64,000 nt of DNA from Glaciecola sp. 33A (GCF_002836745.1 NZ_PJAR01000044.1:744001-808000), one strand, 5' to 3'; shown: positions 27,738 through 37,911, counted from the first letter of the stretch. The notes: generated by a model not told the origin, from the letters alone. Made by a program: numbers and translations.

Positions 27738-29072
27738 ATGACGCATAGCAACGAATGGACAAAACGAAGACTTACACGACTAGAAAAACGCGACGGTGAT
27801 CACCGCAATGCTTATCAACGCGACAAAGCCCGTATTATGCATTCAGCTGCGTTTAGGCGTCTGCAAGCTAAAACGCAAGTACTTGGTATTGGTATTAGTG
27901 ACTTCTACAGGACACGACTAACCCACTCTTTAGAAGCAGCCCAAATAGGCACCGGTATTGCTGCCCAGTTAACCAAAAAACAACCTGAGCTTGCATATCA
28001 GTTAGGCCTTGATGAGCACCTTATTGAGAGTTTATGTTTAGCGCATGATATTGGTCACCCTCCTTTCGGCCACGGTGGCGAAATCGCTCTGCATTATATG
28101 ATGCATGAACATGGCGGGTTTGAAGGTAATGGACAAACATTTCGTATTCTTACTAAGTTAGAAACATATAGCCCCGCCGATGGAATGAACTTGGCACGAC
28201 GTTCGCTGCTTGGCTTAATCAAATACCCTAATTATATTGACGTTCTAACTAACCATAGCTTGGAAACTGACAAACCGAAATCACACCGCTTAGTAAAATC
28301 AAAACAATGGCATCCACCCAAAGGATTGTACTTGTGCGACAAAAAAGCATTTGATTGGGTGATCGCTCCATTTTGTAAAAACGACCAAGAACGCCTCAGA
28401 GAGTTTTTAGTTAGCGACGATGGACACGCTAGAACACGCTATAAATCGATTGACTGCTCAATTATGGAATTAGCTGATGATATTGCGTATGCAATTCATG
28501 ATCTGGAAGACGCTATTGTCATGTCAATGGTTACGCGTGACTCATTTGAAGTTGAAATAGTTAAGCCTATTAAAACCCTCGAAATCCCTTGGTTATCAAG
28601 CGAAATTGATATTTTGACTACCAATTTGTTCAGTGCTGCGCCGTATCAAAGAAAAAATGCGATTGGCGCTTTGGTCAATTGCTTTATTACTGCTATTAGT
28701 ATTCAAAAACAAGACTTATTTGAATCAGAACTGATTGATTTCAACGCTTGTTTTGCAAAAAATTATCAAATTGCGCTCGGCCTCTTCAAGTCCTTTGTGT
28801 TTAATTACGTTATTCGGAAACCAGAACTTCAGCTTTTAGAGTACAAGGGTCAACAGATAGTAATGGCATTATTTGAAGCATTCAGTTCCGAGCCTGAAAG
28901 ATTGCTACCAACTAATACTGCACAACGTTGGATCGAAGCTGATACCGACAATGCGAAGCACAGAGTATTGGCTGACTATATTTCGGGGATGACCGATGAG
29001 TACGCAACTCGGTTATATAACCATCTATTTTTGCCAAAATCGGGGGCCGTTTTAGACTCATTAACGCCTTAG
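27738..29072 (+). CDS. dgt: deoxyguanosine triphosphate triphosphohydrolase-like HD protein
   Basis: A 444-residue HD-domain dNTPase that splits dGTP (or other dNTPs) into nucleoside and triphosphate. Motifs include SAAFRRLQAKTQV, the metal histidine in RTRLTHSLEAAQIG, CLAHDIGHPPFGHGGE and LADDIAYAIHDLEDA. Close relatives in Shewanella and Vibrio have been reported to restrict phage by depleting dGTP, and databases may carry that name. There is no other defence gene nearby, so a housekeeping role in nucleotide balance is equally likely. Confidence 0.92.
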   Translation: MTHSNEWTKRRLTRLEKRDGDHRNAYQRDKARIMHSAAFRRLQAKTQVLGIGISDFYRTRLTHSLEAAQIGTGIAAQLTKKQPELAYQLGLDEHLIESLCLAHDIGHPPFGHGGEIALHYMMHEHGGFEGNGQTFRILTKLETYSPADGMNLARRSLLGLIKYPNYIDVLTNHSLETDKPKSHRLVKSKQWHPPKGLYLCDKKAFDWVIAPFCKNDQERLREFLVSDDGHARTRYKSIDCSIMELADDIAYAIHDLEDAIVMSMVTRDSFEVEIVKPIKTLEIPWLSSEIDILTTNLFSAAPYQRKNAIGALVNCFITAISIQKQDLFESELIDFNACFAKNYQIALGLFKSFVFNYVIRKPELQLLEYKGQQIVMALFEAFSSEPERLLPTNTAQRWIEADTDNAKHRVLADYISGMTDEYATRLYNHLFLPKSGAVLDSLTP

Positions 29073-29137
29073 CTGAAATATAATCGGCTCACAGTAGGTC
29101 ATATAATCCAAGTCGTCAGTGATAACAGGAAAATATT

Positions 29138-30151
29138 ATGTTTTTTAAATTTCGCAATTCAAATTCATTAACTGAAAACCAAGTGACTGATGAAGCGGTT
29201 TATAAACAGCGCAGGGATGTTTTAAAGAAGTTAGGATACCTCGGGGCTGGAACATTACTTGCTGCATCAACAAAGGCGACAGCAGGGCCATTTGATTGGT
29301 TTAGTGATGAGGATAAAGCCAAGTTTGCTACCTCAGCACTTAATTTTTCAAAAGTAGAAAGCAATGCATCCTCTGATATTCTGACGCCAATGGACAAAGC
29401 CACCGGTTATAATAATTTTTATGAATTTGGAACTGATAAAGAGGATCCGATACAACATTCGCAGTCATTCAGAGTCGATCCTTGGTCTTTATCTATAGAG
29501 GGCCTTGTCGAAAAGCCTATTACTCTTGGTTACGATGACCTTTTTTCTTCCTTTGATTTAGAAGAGCGAATTTATAGACTTCGATGCGTAGAAGCTTGGT
29601 CAATGGTTATTCCCTGGCTGGGATTTTCGTTAGCCAATATTATAAAAAAAGCACAACCTTTAAGCAGTGCCAAATACGTCTCTTTTCAAACCCTATATGA
29701 GCCAAAGCAAATGCCAGGGCAACGCAGTCGATTTACTGGCGGTGGCGTAGATTTTCCGTATGTAGAAGGTTTAAGGCTGGATGAGGCAATGCAATCATTA
29801 ACAATGTTGAGCGTAGGCATGTATGGTAAAACATTACCACCTCAAAACGGCGCGCCAATTCGCTTAGTAGTACCTTGGAAATACGGTTTTAAAAGTATCA
29901 AGTCAATTGTTAAAATTGTGCTGACAGATAAGCAACCTCCGACGACATGGCAAACTCTTGCAGCGGATGAGTACGGATTTTACGCTAATGTCAATCCCAA
30001 AGTAGACCACCCAAGGTGGTCACAAGCTCGAGAGAGGCGTATTACAGGCGGTGGTTTATTAGCGCAAAATAGAATTGATACGCTGCCATTCAATGGCTAT
30101 GACGAAGTTGCTTCTTTATACAAGTCGATGGACCTGAGTAAATTCTATTAA
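29138..30151 (+). CDS. msrP: protein-methionine-sulfoxide reductase catalytic subunit MsrP
   Basis: A 337-residue periplasmic molybdoenzyme (YedY) that repairs oxidised methionine in envelope proteins. The twin-arginine signal [13 protein letters not shown] is followed by a hydrophobic segment and a TKATA cleavage region. The molybdenum-ligand cysteine is in [14 protein letters not shown]. The stop codon directly abuts the start of msrQ, so the two are translated from one mRNA. Confidence 0.95.
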   Translation: MFFKFRNSNSLTENQVTDEAVYKQRRDVLKKLGYLGAGTLLAASTKATAGPFDWFSDEDKAKFATSALNFSKVESNASSDILTPMDKATGYNNFYEFGTDKEDPIQHSQSFRVDPWSLSIEGLVEKPITLGYDDLFSSFDLEERIYRLRCVEAWSMVIPWLGFSLANIIKKAQPLSSAKYVSFQTLYEPKQMPGQRSRFTGGGVDFPYVEGLRLDEAMQSLTMLSVGMYGKTLPPQNGAPIRLVVPWKYGFKSIKSIVKIVLTDKQPPTTWQTLAADEYGFYANVNPKVDHPRWSQARERRITGGGLLAQNRIDTLPFNGYDEVASLYKSMDLSKFY

Positions 30152-30769
30152 ATGCTGAAAATAAATAAGCCGATACGGGCTAACCCTGCCTTTATGAAGG
30201 TTGCTCGTTTGCTCGCACATGTGGTTATTTTTGGATGGTTAGGTATTGTATTTTATCAAGGGTTTAGCGACCAACTTGGTGGCGACCCAGTTCAGACACT
30301 ACTCGACTTCACCGGTATTGGTGCACTTAATTTGCTTGTGATCAGCTTGATTATCAGCCCGCTTGCTATGTCCTTCAAATTTACCCAGTTGCTTCCTTTC
30401 AGGCGCCCTGTCGGATTGTACTCTGCACTGTATGGCTTAAGTCATTTTTACGTATTTATTGCCTTTGAGTTACAGTTTGAGATGCAACTAATTTTCGCTG
30501 AAATCATTAAACGTCCGTATATAACGGTCGGATTCGTGACTTTAATTATCCTTATAGTGCTTGCTGTGACCTCTGTAAATAGGATTAAGAAGCGCATGGG
30601 CACCACATGGTTCACATTGCATAGCCTTGCTTATGTAGCCGTTGTTTTAGCCGGTCTACACTACCTTTGGCTCGTTAAATCTGCATGGTATGAGCCGGCA
30701 ATATACTTAATATTTTCAGTTTGTTTATTATTCTTAAGACGTGACAAAATTAAAAAAATATTCAAATAG
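30152..30769 (+). CDS. msrQ: heme-binding membrane subunit MsrQ
   Basis: A 205-residue integral membrane protein that passes electrons from the quinone pool to MsrP. About six hydrophobic segments hold conserved histidines, for example in YGLSHFYVFIAFE and TLHSLAYVAVVLAGLHYLW, the probable heme ligands. No base separates it from msrP. Confidence 0.94.
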   Translation: MLKINKPIRANPAFMKVARLLAHVVIFGWLGIVFYQGFSDQLGGDPVQTLLDFTGIGALNLLVISLIISPLAMSFKFTQLLPFRRPVGLYSALYGLSHFYVFIAFELQFEMQLIFAEIIKRPYITVGFVTLIILIVLAVTSVNRIKKRMGTTWFTLHSLAYVAVVLAGLHYLWLVKSAWYEPAIYLIFSVCLLFLRRDKIKKIFK

Positions 30770-30795
30770 TACTTGCATGTTTATTTATACAGTAC

Positions 30796-30815
30796 TACTG
30801 TACGTATACACATAG
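30796..30815 (+). promoter_or_regulatory. LexA-like SOS box upstream of the SulA-like gene
   Basis: TACTGTACGTATACACATAG holds CTGT-N8-ACAT, one base from the gammaproteobacterial LexA core CTGT-N8-ACAG. It overlaps a perfect 7-1-7 inverted repeat (TACAGTA C TACTGTA, 30788-30802). It lies 28 bases before the start codon. Moderate match only. Confidence 0.5.
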
Positions 30816-30842
30816 TGGATAAACAGACAGCAGGTCACTCAT

Positions 30843-31304
30843 ATGCAAACCCAATCTTATATGAAAGCTCAATATGTAAGCAGCCGGACATTAGGAAGTT
30901 TATTGATAACGAAGTCCTCAATGGTGAGTTCGAATCTTATTGAGCCAAATAACCAAAATGACTTATTGGGTGTCTCGTTTACTCACCACTCAGCGTTTCA
31001 GTTGCAGAAATCGAACATAAGAAAAAGTCGTTGGATAGCACATGTTTCATGCAAAACTAAGTTAGCAGCATCACATAAATTGGTGTTAAACATTAAGCCA
31101 ACACAAACAGCGTCAGCATTCGACATCCTTGAACGACTGCTGTTCTCAAAAACCTGTGCTGTCATATACAGCGATGAAAGACTTCCCTTACATCAAGTGC
31201 AAATGCTAAAGCAAATGGCGATTTTTAGCGGCACAGAAGTGATTTTTATTGCTGATAAAGTAGAGTTTAATTTATTGCAATTAGATGACTTAGAAAAAGC
31301 GTAA
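30843..31304 (+). CDS. SulA-like SOS cell-division inhibitor candidate
   Basis: A 153-residue protein with weak but patterned similarity to SulA. The region from SRWIAHVS to about residue 145 resembles the SulA core, which sequesters FtsZ during the SOS response: a strand starting with SRW, a helix with ILERLLFSK, the strand CAVIYSDERL and a helix followed by TEVIFIAD. The LexA-like box just upstream supports SOS control. The first 55 residues are not conserved with E. coli SulA. No second SOS gene is next to it. Confidence 0.55.
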   Translation: MQTQSYMKAQYVSSRTLGSLLITKSSMVSSNLIEPNNQNDLLGVSFTHHSAFQLQKSNIRKSRWIAHVSCKTKLAASHKLVLNIKPTQTASAFDILERLLFSKTCAVIYSDERLPLHQVQMLKQMAIFSGTEVIFIADKVEFNLLQLDDLEKA

Positions 31305-31379
31305 TAACAGTGTTCCCTTTGCTGCAGTTGACTATTATAAAAGTTCAACAATATGCTTTCCATGACCTTTCCACCAACA

Positions 31380-32063
31380 CTATGCATTAACAACGGCTTC
31401 TAACCAATCATTTTCAAAATCGGACAGACACCGCAACTGAGGTGAACCTTTTAAATTTAAGTAATCGACTGATAGGGGAGTAAAAATGACTACACAAAAA
31501 TGGTCATTTATATCAAAAGCACTTTCAGCTTTATTGCTATTCGCACTATTGTTGACCTGTGATTCGTTATTAGTTTCTTTTGTTTGAATATCAGCTTCGT
31601 CGACTTTACTATCAAAGGGAGCTTTTGGTGAGGGCCAAAGAAACTGCTCTTGCGCACCACGAGACAAATTAGCCCACTGTTGATGTAAAAACTTCTCTGA
31701 AAAGAAAGCAGATTGCCTTTTAGAATGAGCCCCATTCTCATCTTTAAGTGTGTCATTACTGACTAATGACACATGCCCAGCAATCCGATATTGCTCTCTG
31801 GAACCAGCAAAATACCAACATATTTCAAACTTTTTTGGGGTAGTCGATAGCCAATCAGATACTTTTTCACTGCGAATATCTGTGACTGAAATCAAATTTA
31901 GAGAATCAGGTATAAAACCTCTAAATACCATCGTCCTATTTTTGGGAAGCCCATCCACAGAGATACTTGCAACCTGAAAGTATTTGGATTGTGGCTGACT
32001 ACGATTGATATGCAAACTTCTTACAAGGCGTTGTCTCCAGCTCGGAAATTTAAAATCAGACAT
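31380..32063 (-). CDS. pyridoxamine 5'-phosphate oxidase-like FMN-binding protein
   Basis: A 227-residue protein of the PNPOx-like split-barrel fold (Alr4036/Npun type). The N-terminus SWRQRLVRSLHINRSQPQ and the stretch NRTMVFRGF, where the FMN phosphate would bind, are typical. Residues of about 130-185 are low in conservation. The true substrate is unknown; it need not be vitamin B6. It is the last gene of the leftward cluster and overlaps tatD by 8 bases. Confidence 0.7.
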   Translation of the reverse strand: MSDFKFPSWRQRLVRSLHINRSQPQSKYFQVASISVDGLPKNRTMVFRGFIPDSLNLISVTDIRSEKVSDWLSTTPKKFEICWYFAGSREQYRIAGHVSLVSNDTLKDENGAHSKRQSAFFSEKFLHQQWANLSRGAQEQFLWPSPKAPFDSKVDEADIQTKETNNESQVNNSANSNKAESAFDINDHFCVVIFTPLSVDYLNLKGSPQLRCLSDFENDWLEAVVNA

Positions 32064-32835
32064 TGGGTTTAGCTACCATTGAAAATAATTTATAAAAATT
32101 AGCAGTCGTCGCTGCGGCTAACTCGACAACTGATATACCACGCAACTGTGCAATAAAGTGGGCAACATCAACCACATTTGCGGGTTCGTTTTCCTTTCCT
32201 CGATGAGGAACTGGAGCTAACCAAGGACTGTCGGTTTCAATGAGTAATCGATCAAGCGGTATGTGTTTAACTGTATCTTGTAACTCTTTCGCTGAGGCGA
32301 ACGTAACAATACCTGATATGCTTATGTAGAATCCCATTTCCATCGCTTCCCTGGCCATTTCTAGCGACTCAGTAAAACAATGCAAAACGCCGACAGTCGA
32401 GGGCTCTCTATGTTGATTTAGCAGTTCAATTGTGTCTTTATGTGCATCTCTAGTATGAATTATCAGTGGTTTTCTAACCACATTGGCGACTTTTATGTGA
32501 TCAACGAAAGACTGTTTTTGTATCTCCTTCGTTTCTGCGCTATAAAAATAATCAAGACCCGTTTCACCGACCGCAACAACATCATCCTGCTTAACATGAG
32601 CTAGCAATTCATCGTAGCTACAAACGTCTTCATTGTGCAAGGGGTGAACACCGCAGGACATTGATACATTATCAAATTTTGATACTTTTGCTTTCATCTC
32701 ATTAAATTCTTTTACCGACACAGCAACGCAAAGCATATGCTCAACTTTTCTTTTTTTAGCCGCAGCGACGGTTTCGACGAGTTCGTCATCATTCTTCTTT
32801 AATCTATCTAGGTGGCAGTGCGAATCTACAAACAA
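32056..32835 (-). CDS. TatD-family metal-dependent DNase/hydrolase
   Basis: About 259 residues. YcfH/TatD proteins are metal-dependent hydrolases with 3'-5' exonuclease or DNase activity. Metal-binding motifs are VDSHCHLD at the start, GETGLDYF in the middle, LIIHTRDAH, and LIETDSPWLAP. The chosen start is a TTG directly before FVDSHCHLD because GGGAG lies seven bases upstream and gives the normal family length. An ATG at 32880 would add 15 residues of no conserved character. It follows holB, as ycfH does in E. coli. Confidence 0.88.
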   Translation of the reverse strand: MFVDSHCHLDRLKKNDDELVETVAAAKKRKVEHMLCVAVSVKEFNEMKAKVSKFDNVSMSCGVHPLHNEDVCSYDELLAHVKQDDVVAVGETGLDYFYSAETKEIQKQSFVDHIKVANVVRKPLIIHTRDAHKDTIELLNQHREPSTVGVLHCFTESLEMAREAMEMGFYISISGIVTFASAKELQDTVKHIPLDRLLIETDSPWLAPVPHRGKENEPANVVDVAHFIAQLRGISVVELAAATTANFYKLFSMVAKPNV

Positions 32836-32907
32836 AAAGTTCTCCCGTGAGGTATTTGGATTTATTACTACATAAACCAAAAGGCGTTAATTTTATAGTG
32901 CCTAAGG

Positions 32908-33882
32908 CTAATGAAACGAAGCTACTTGTATACTACGTAATTGGGTAAACAATGAGGTCAATATTAACGATTTATTTAGCCCTGGATGGCTCATGCGCTT
33001 TGATGCAATTAAGCAGGCTTGATAGTTTTCATAAGCAAATTCATTTTTATTATTTTTATATATTTCAAGCCAATGTTGCGCCAACCACTTGGCTACTTTA
33101 GGCGCATCAAAATGCCATTTTAAAGCGGCTCTATTGGCTGTGTCGCTACCATCAATTAAGCCTTTTAGCGTCATTACAAAGTCATCAAAACCGATGCTAT
33201 CTGCGTTTTCTAACTCATTCCTATAGGTAATAGGAGAAGAACCATGAGCTATAAGTGCCGCTTTACTCGGTTCTGGTATTTGTAGCATGCGCAACCAATG
33301 ACAGCTTTGATCATAGCTAGGTAACGCAATGGTTTGTTTCTCACAACGACTCAGTATGGTTGCAAGCAATCGCTGAGATTCGTTAGTCGTCATCAGCAAA
33401 TAGGTATTTGGTGTCGGTTCTTCAAGTGTCTTTAACAACGCATTGCTAGCTGATTCAGACATGAGTTCAATTTGCGAAATAATAACCACCTTATTACCGC
33501 TAAGCTGCGAAGTTTGTGTCACTTTTGCAATTGTTTGTCTAATAGCATCAATACCAATTTGTGACTTATCGGTTGTAATAACATGCAAATCTGGATGTGA
33601 GCCTGCGTCAATTAATAAGCATGATTTACATGTACCGCAGGCTTCTTGTGCTGTCTTGTGAGGCGATTCAAAAGCGTCATCAGGTTCAAAAAGACGGGGG
33701 CGTTGAGCTTCAACATGAGTGTGAGCTAATACTGATTTACACAGAAGAGCCTTCGCTATTGAATGACACAGTTGTGTTTTGCCGGCATCTGCTACGCCCA
33801 TAAATAATAAACCATGGTGTAATTTAGCCGCTCGATAGCGCGCCATTAAGGCGTTAAATGTAATTTCTAACCAAGGATACAT
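32908..33882 (-). CDS. holB: DNA polymerase III subunit delta'
   Basis: A 324-residue clamp-loader subunit that helps place the beta clamp on DNA. The N-terminus MYPWLEITFNALM leads to an ATPase-like domain with GVADAGKTQLC, a zinc-binding group CGTCKSCLLIDAGSHPD and the arginine-finger motif ILSRCEKQ after ALLKTLEEP. Its start overlaps the tmk stop. In many relatives a pilZ gene follows; none is present here. Confidence 0.93.
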   Translation of the reverse strand: MYPWLEITFNALMARYRAAKLHHGLLFMGVADAGKTQLCHSIAKALLCKSVLAHTHVEAQRPRLFEPDDAFESPHKTAQEACGTCKSCLLIDAGSHPDLHVITTDKSQIGIDAIRQTIAKVTQTSQLSGNKVVIISQIELMSESASNALLKTLEEPTPNTYLLMTTNESQRLLATILSRCEKQTIALPSYDQSCHWLRMLQIPEPSKAALIAHGSSPITYRNELENADSIGFDDFVMTLKGLIDGSDTANRAALKWHFDAPKVAKWLAQHWLEIYKNNKNEFAYENYQACLIASKRMSHPGLNKSLILTSLFTQLRSIQVASFH

Positions 33883-34550
33883 TATGCTTTCCTACTATCA
33901 TTGTCGCTACTGGGTTTATTAGTTAGCAGATAGCTTGCATACCAATCATGAAGCACAATTGTTACATCAGAATGCACTTTATCCATCGTTTGCATCGCAT
34001 CTATTTCGATAGCCTTATTTGACGCAGTGACCAATTCTTTATAGGTTTTTCGGGCATTTTCGAAAAATGTTAAGCCTGATAACTCGATGCGATCTAATTC
34101 TCCACGTCCTCTTGCTCTAGCAAGGCCAACACTCGGTTCGACGTCTAAATAAAGAGTTAAATCAGGCTCAAAATCTCCTAATGTCATCGTTCTTAAGGCA
34201 CCCAACACACTTAGGTCTATTCCTCTTCCTCCTCCTTGATAAGCAACGGAAGACATATCGTGGCGATCACCAATCACCCATTTGTTTGCAGACATTGCGG
34301 GTTTGATTTTATTTTCTACCAATTGACTGCGCGCTGCATACATTAACAATAGCTCAGTTTCTTGGGTAACAACTTCATCCCAACTTTGTTTCACACATTC
34401 TCGTATTGCTTCAGCCATAGGTGTGCCGCCGGGTTCACGCGTGCACTCAACCGCATGGCCTTTGGTCACTAAAAATGAACGGATTAATTCAATGACTGAG
34501 CTTTTTCCTGCACCCTCTAACCCTTCGACAACAATAAATGATGGGGTCAT
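33882..34550 (-). CDS. tmk: thymidylate kinase
   Basis: A 222-residue P-loop kinase making dTDP from dTMP. The phosphate-binding loop is VVEGLEGAGKSSVI, the DR motif is in VIGDRHDMSSVAYQGGGR, and the lid region is around RGRGELDRIE. It overlaps mltG upstream and holB downstream by one base each, indicating a tight operon. Confidence 0.96.
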   Translation of the reverse strand: MTPSFIVVEGLEGAGKSSVIELIRSFLVTKGHAVECTREPGGTPMAEAIRECVKQSWDEVVTQETELLLMYAARSQLVENKIKPAMSANKWVIGDRHDMSSVAYQGGGRGIDLSVLGALRTMTLGDFEPDLTLYLDVEPSVGLARARGRGELDRIELSGLTFFENARKTYKELVTASNKAIEIDAMQTMDKVHSDVTIVLHDWYASYLLTNKPSSDNDSRKA

Positions 34551-35623
34551 TACTTTCCTTTTTTCAATTGGTATTTACGAACTGCAGCATTATGTTGCGC
34601 TAAGGTTTCTGAGAATTGATGAGTTCCATCACCTTTGGCGACAAAGTAAATTGCTTTTGTTATATCAGGCTTAGCAGCAGCTTGAATAGAAGCGGGACCA
34701 GCCATCGCGATAGGAGTAATTGGCAAGCCTTTAATTACATAAGTATTGTAAGGGGTTCTCTGTCTTAAGTGCTTTCGAGTTAAATTACCATCAAAACTTT
34801 CACCAATCCCATAAATAACAGTGGGATCGGTTTGCAAGCGCATGTTTTGTTTTAATCGATTATCAAACACACCCGATATTATTCCTCGTTCACTTTCAAC
34901 AGCCGTTTCTTTTTCAATAATAGAAGCCATAATCAGCATCTCATACGGCGAATCATATACAGTGTCAATATATCGTTCCTGCCATTGCTGAGTGATTACT
35001 ATTTGCATACTAGTATAAGCACGTTTGATAATCTGTGAAGCACGTGTTTGATAATCGAAAAAGTAAGTATTAGCTAATAAACAGCCCTCCAAAGAACGAT
35101 ATTCATTAACACAGAAGGACGTATCAGGACTCGCTACATTTTTATTCGCCTCACTATTGTTTGCAACGCCGACCACGTCATCATATAATGCGTTGGTATC
35201 ATCAATATCATAATTAACTGCGTCATTATTAGCCAATAACGCGAGCCATTGCCTTAATGTGAGCCCTTCGATTAAGGCAATTGAAAACTGCTTTACCTTA
35301 CCTTTGGATATAGCGTTAAAGATACTTTCAATACTTGCACCAGACGCGAATTCGTAATACCCCTTTTTTACCGTGCTATATTGTGGATGAAGTTTTAACC
35401 ACAACTTAGCAAACAATGGATTTCCAAAAACACCCTTTTCTTTCAACTTATTTAATACTGACGTACCTGAGTCGCCTGTTTTTAACTGAATAGTTAAGAT
35501 TGAATTGGCTGTGCCAAAGTATTTATTTTCGACACCATATTGGTCAATGCTTTGATAAACATAGACAGAAGTTACGACCGTAATAATAAGCAATATCAAG
35601 GCAAAAATAGCAATTTTTTTCAT
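34550..35623 (-). CDS. mltG: endolytic murein transglycosylase MltG
   Basis: A 357-residue inner-membrane protein that cuts nascent peptidoglycan strands and sets glycan length. There is one N-terminal membrane helix (about residues 4-24) and then the YceG domain, with the catalytic glutamate in MASIIEKETAVESER and QTDPTVIYGIG. A low-complexity insert around 150-170 is lineage-specific. It overlaps pabC by 4 bases. Confidence 0.95.
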   Translation of the reverse strand: MKKIAIFALILLIITVVTSVYVYQSIDQYGVENKYFGTANSILTIQLKTGDSGTSVLNKLKEKGVFGNPLFAKLWLKLHPQYSTVKKGYYEFASGASIESIFNAISKGKVKQFSIALIEGLTLRQWLALLANNDAVNYDIDDTNALYDDVVGVANNSEANKNVASPDTSFCVNEYRSLEGCLLANTYFFDYQTRASQIIKRAYTSMQIVITQQWQERYIDTVYDSPYEMLIMASIIEKETAVESERGIISGVFDNRLKQNMRLQTDPTVIYGIGESFDGNLTRKHLRQRTPYNTYVIKGLPITPIAMAGPASIQAAAKPDITKAIYFVAKGDGTHQFSETLAQHNAAVRKYQLKKGK

Positions 35624-36489
35624 TCTTGTTCCTGCACTATTTCGATTGCAACTTTATATGCTAATAGTTGAGTCGATTGAGTCTCAAATTTAATACAGTC
35701 GCCGTTCATGTTTAGGAAAGAGACAGGCACTATTTGTGTCACTGCATTACAACTAAATACGCTTTGTGCGGATGCTAATGCTGACACGTTCATGTCACAA
35801 ACCGTACAAAAAATCTTATTACGGTGCATATAATCCAATATAAATTGTCGCATAACGCCGTTAACACCTGATTTATCTAAACAGGGCGTATACCAGCGAC
35901 CGTCAATACAATAAAACAAATTCGATGACGTTAATTCAATCATAATGCCTTTTGCATTTGTTAGTACTAAGTCATCAACACCTTTATGGTCAGCTAGTTC
36001 AATTTTAGCCATCACCTGTTCTAATCTATTTAAATGTTTAATGCCCGATAATATCGGCTGCTCTGCTAATGTCATTTTAGCAACCCCTAAACCTATGGTT
36101 CTGTTAGCGATACGATGATAATTATGTGAACTTGGCAGCAACACTGGAGCACTGCGCAATGACGGTGTATATCCGCGGTCGCTATCTCCCCTAGCAATTA
36201 ATAATTTAACTACTTGGCATTCCACTTGGTCATTTTTATTACTTAATTTGTAACTATTCAAAGCAAAATCACTGATAAGATCTTTCAAATCATTAATAGT
36301 AAATGCTACTTCGTTATTTACGATATGTAATTTTTTCGCATCGCTTAGTAATCGCTTGGCATGTCTATTGAGTAATTCAACATGACCCTTGTTACTTAAC
36401 ATAGTACTAAAACAACCGTCACCATAATTTAATGCACGATTTTTTAGTGTAGGTGCACTAGTTAGTATAAAACCTGATATGTTTGTCAT
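35620..36489 (-). CDS. pabC: aminodeoxychorismate lyase
   Basis: A 289-residue fold-type IV PLP enzyme, which releases pyruvate from aminodeoxychorismate to give p-aminobenzoate for folate. The start region NRALNYGDGCFSTML, the PLP-lysine context IKHLNRLEQVMAK and the motif GIMIELTSSNLFY are typical. It lies between fabF and mltG, as in E. coli. A terminator separates it from fabF, so it may have its own promoter. Confidence 0.93.
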   Translation of the reverse strand: MTNISGFILTSAPTLKNRALNYGDGCFSTMLSNKGHVELLNRHAKRLLSDAKKLHIVNNEVAFTINDLKDLISDFALNSYKLSNKNDQVECQVVKLLIARGDSDRGYTPSLRSAPVLLPSSHNYHRIANRTIGLGVAKMTLAEQPILSGIKHLNRLEQVMAKIELADHKGVDDLVLTNAKGIMIELTSSNLFYCIDGRWYTPCLDKSGVNGVMRQFILDYMHRNKIFCTVCDMNVSALASAQSVFSCNAVTQIVPVSFLNMNGDCIKFETQSTQLLAYKVAIEIVQEQE

Positions 36490-36549
36490 GTTTTGACCAT
36501 GATCTTAAATATATTATTCAACGTCATTCCCTTTGCTATAGCGAATACT

Positions 36550-36576
36550 AAAAAGCCACGAACCCGTGGCTTTTTA
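36550..36576 (-). terminator. terminator after fabF
   Basis: AAAAAGCCACG and CGTGGCTTTTT form an 11-base perfect stem with a four-base loop and T-run on either strand. On the minus strand it lies 55 bases after the fabF stop and ahead of pabC. Confidence 0.85.
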
Positions 36577-36630
36577 TCATAGCAAATTGTGTTCATTCTT
36601 AACTAGTTTTTGAGCAAAATAAACCAGAAT

Positions 36631-37875
36631 TTACGCCGTCCATTTTTTAAACAACAATGAACCATTAGTGCCGCCAAAACCAAATGAATTACACAGTGCG
36701 TAATCAGAATCAAATTTTGCCGCCTCATTTGCAACAAAGTCCAAGTCACAACCTTCCCCTGGGTTATTTAAGTTAATAGTCGGGGGTGCTATTGAATCGC
36801 GCAGTGCTAGTATAGTGAAAATAGCTTCAACCGACCCAGCAGCGCCAAGTAAATGACCCGTCATCGACTTGGTCGAACTCACTTTTACGCTTTTTGCTGC
36901 ATCACCGAAGATACTTTTCACAGCACTAACTTCAGCCACATCTCCAGCAGGTGTTGACGTACCATGTGCGTTGATGTAACCCACTTCTTTAGCTTCAATA
37001 CCAGCATCCTTAAGGGCATTCTTCATTGCAGAGGCTGCACCCTCTCCATTTTCAGGAGGAGATGTCATGTGATAAGCATCACCGCTCATACCAAAACCTA
37101 CGAGCTCTGCATAAATTTTAGCGCCGCGTGCTTTCGCGTGTTCATACTCTTCTAACATAACAACACCAGCACCTTCACCCATGACAAATCCATCTCTGTC
37201 TTTGTCCCAAGGACGACTGGCTTGCTGTTGGTTGTCATTATTTGTAGATAACGCTCTAGCAGCGCCAAAACCAGCGATCGACAGCGGCGTTATTGCTGCT
37301 TCAGCCCCGCCAGCTAGCATACCGTCAGCATCACCATACGCGATTAGTCGTGCAGCAATACCAATATTATGCACACCTGTAGTGCAGGCTGTTACGACAT
37401 TTATATTTGGGCCTTTCAAACCTTCCATAATAGAAAGGAAGCCTGAAATCATGTTTGTAATTGTTGATGGAACGAAGAATGGAGAGACTCTTCTAGGGCC
37501 ACTATTCAAAAGCTTACTGTGGTTTTCTTCGATTAGCTCTAATCCACCAATACCTGAACCGATTGCAACACCAATTCGTTCCGGATCCACTTTTTCAATA
37601 TCAATCTGAGCATCACGCAGGGCTTGAATACCGGCAGCAATACCAAACTGAATAAAACGGTCCATTTTTTTGGTTTCTTTCTTCGCAATATAGTCCTCAG
37701 GGTTGAAGTCTTTTACTTCTCCTGCAAATTGAGTCGAAAACGTTTTTGCATCAAATCGAGTGATGTCAGCAATACCACTTTTGCCTGCTAAAATGTTGTT
37801 CCATGTAGTATCAACATCATTACCAAGGGGGGTAAGCATTCCAATACCGGTTACCACTACACGACGTTTAGTCAT
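36631..37875 (-). CDS. fabF: beta-ketoacyl-ACP synthase II
   Basis: FabF elongates acyl chains in fatty-acid synthesis. About 414 residues from the ATG preceded by GGAG; an in-frame ATG four codons earlier has no such site. The start [18 protein letters not shown] is typical. The catalytic cysteine is in [12 protein letters not shown], with histidines in [11 protein letters not shown] and [12 protein letters not shown]. It lies after acpP, with an intervening terminator-like hairpin. Confidence 0.97.
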   Translation of the reverse strand: MTKRRVVVTGIGMLTPLGNDVDTTWNNILAGKSGIADITRFDAKTFSTQFAGEVKDFNPEDYIAKKETKKMDRFIQFGIAAGIQALRDAQIDIEKVDPERIGVAIGSGIGGLELIEENHSKLLNSGPRRVSPFFVPSTITNMISGFLSIMEGLKGPNINVVTACTTGVHNIGIAARLIAYGDADGMLAGGAEAAITPLSIAGFGAARALSTNNDNQQQASRPWDKDRDGFVMGEGAGVVMLEEYEHAKARGAKIYAELVGFGMSGDAYHMTSPPENGEGAASAMKNALKDAGIEAKEVGYINAHGTSTPAGDVAEVSAVKSIFGDAAKSVKVSSTKSMTGHLLGAAGSVEAIFTILALRDSIAPPTINLNNPGEGCDLDFVANEAAKFDSDYALCNSFGFGGTNGSLLFKKWTA

Positions 37876-37911
37876 GATAGTCTCCATACTTTTTTATAAA
37901 ACTCAGAAATG

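Noticed and set aside
27738-29072. Phage-defence island around the dGTPase
   Set aside because: All neighbours are housekeeping genes in a conserved order; no restriction, toxin-antitoxin or integrase genes are nearby.
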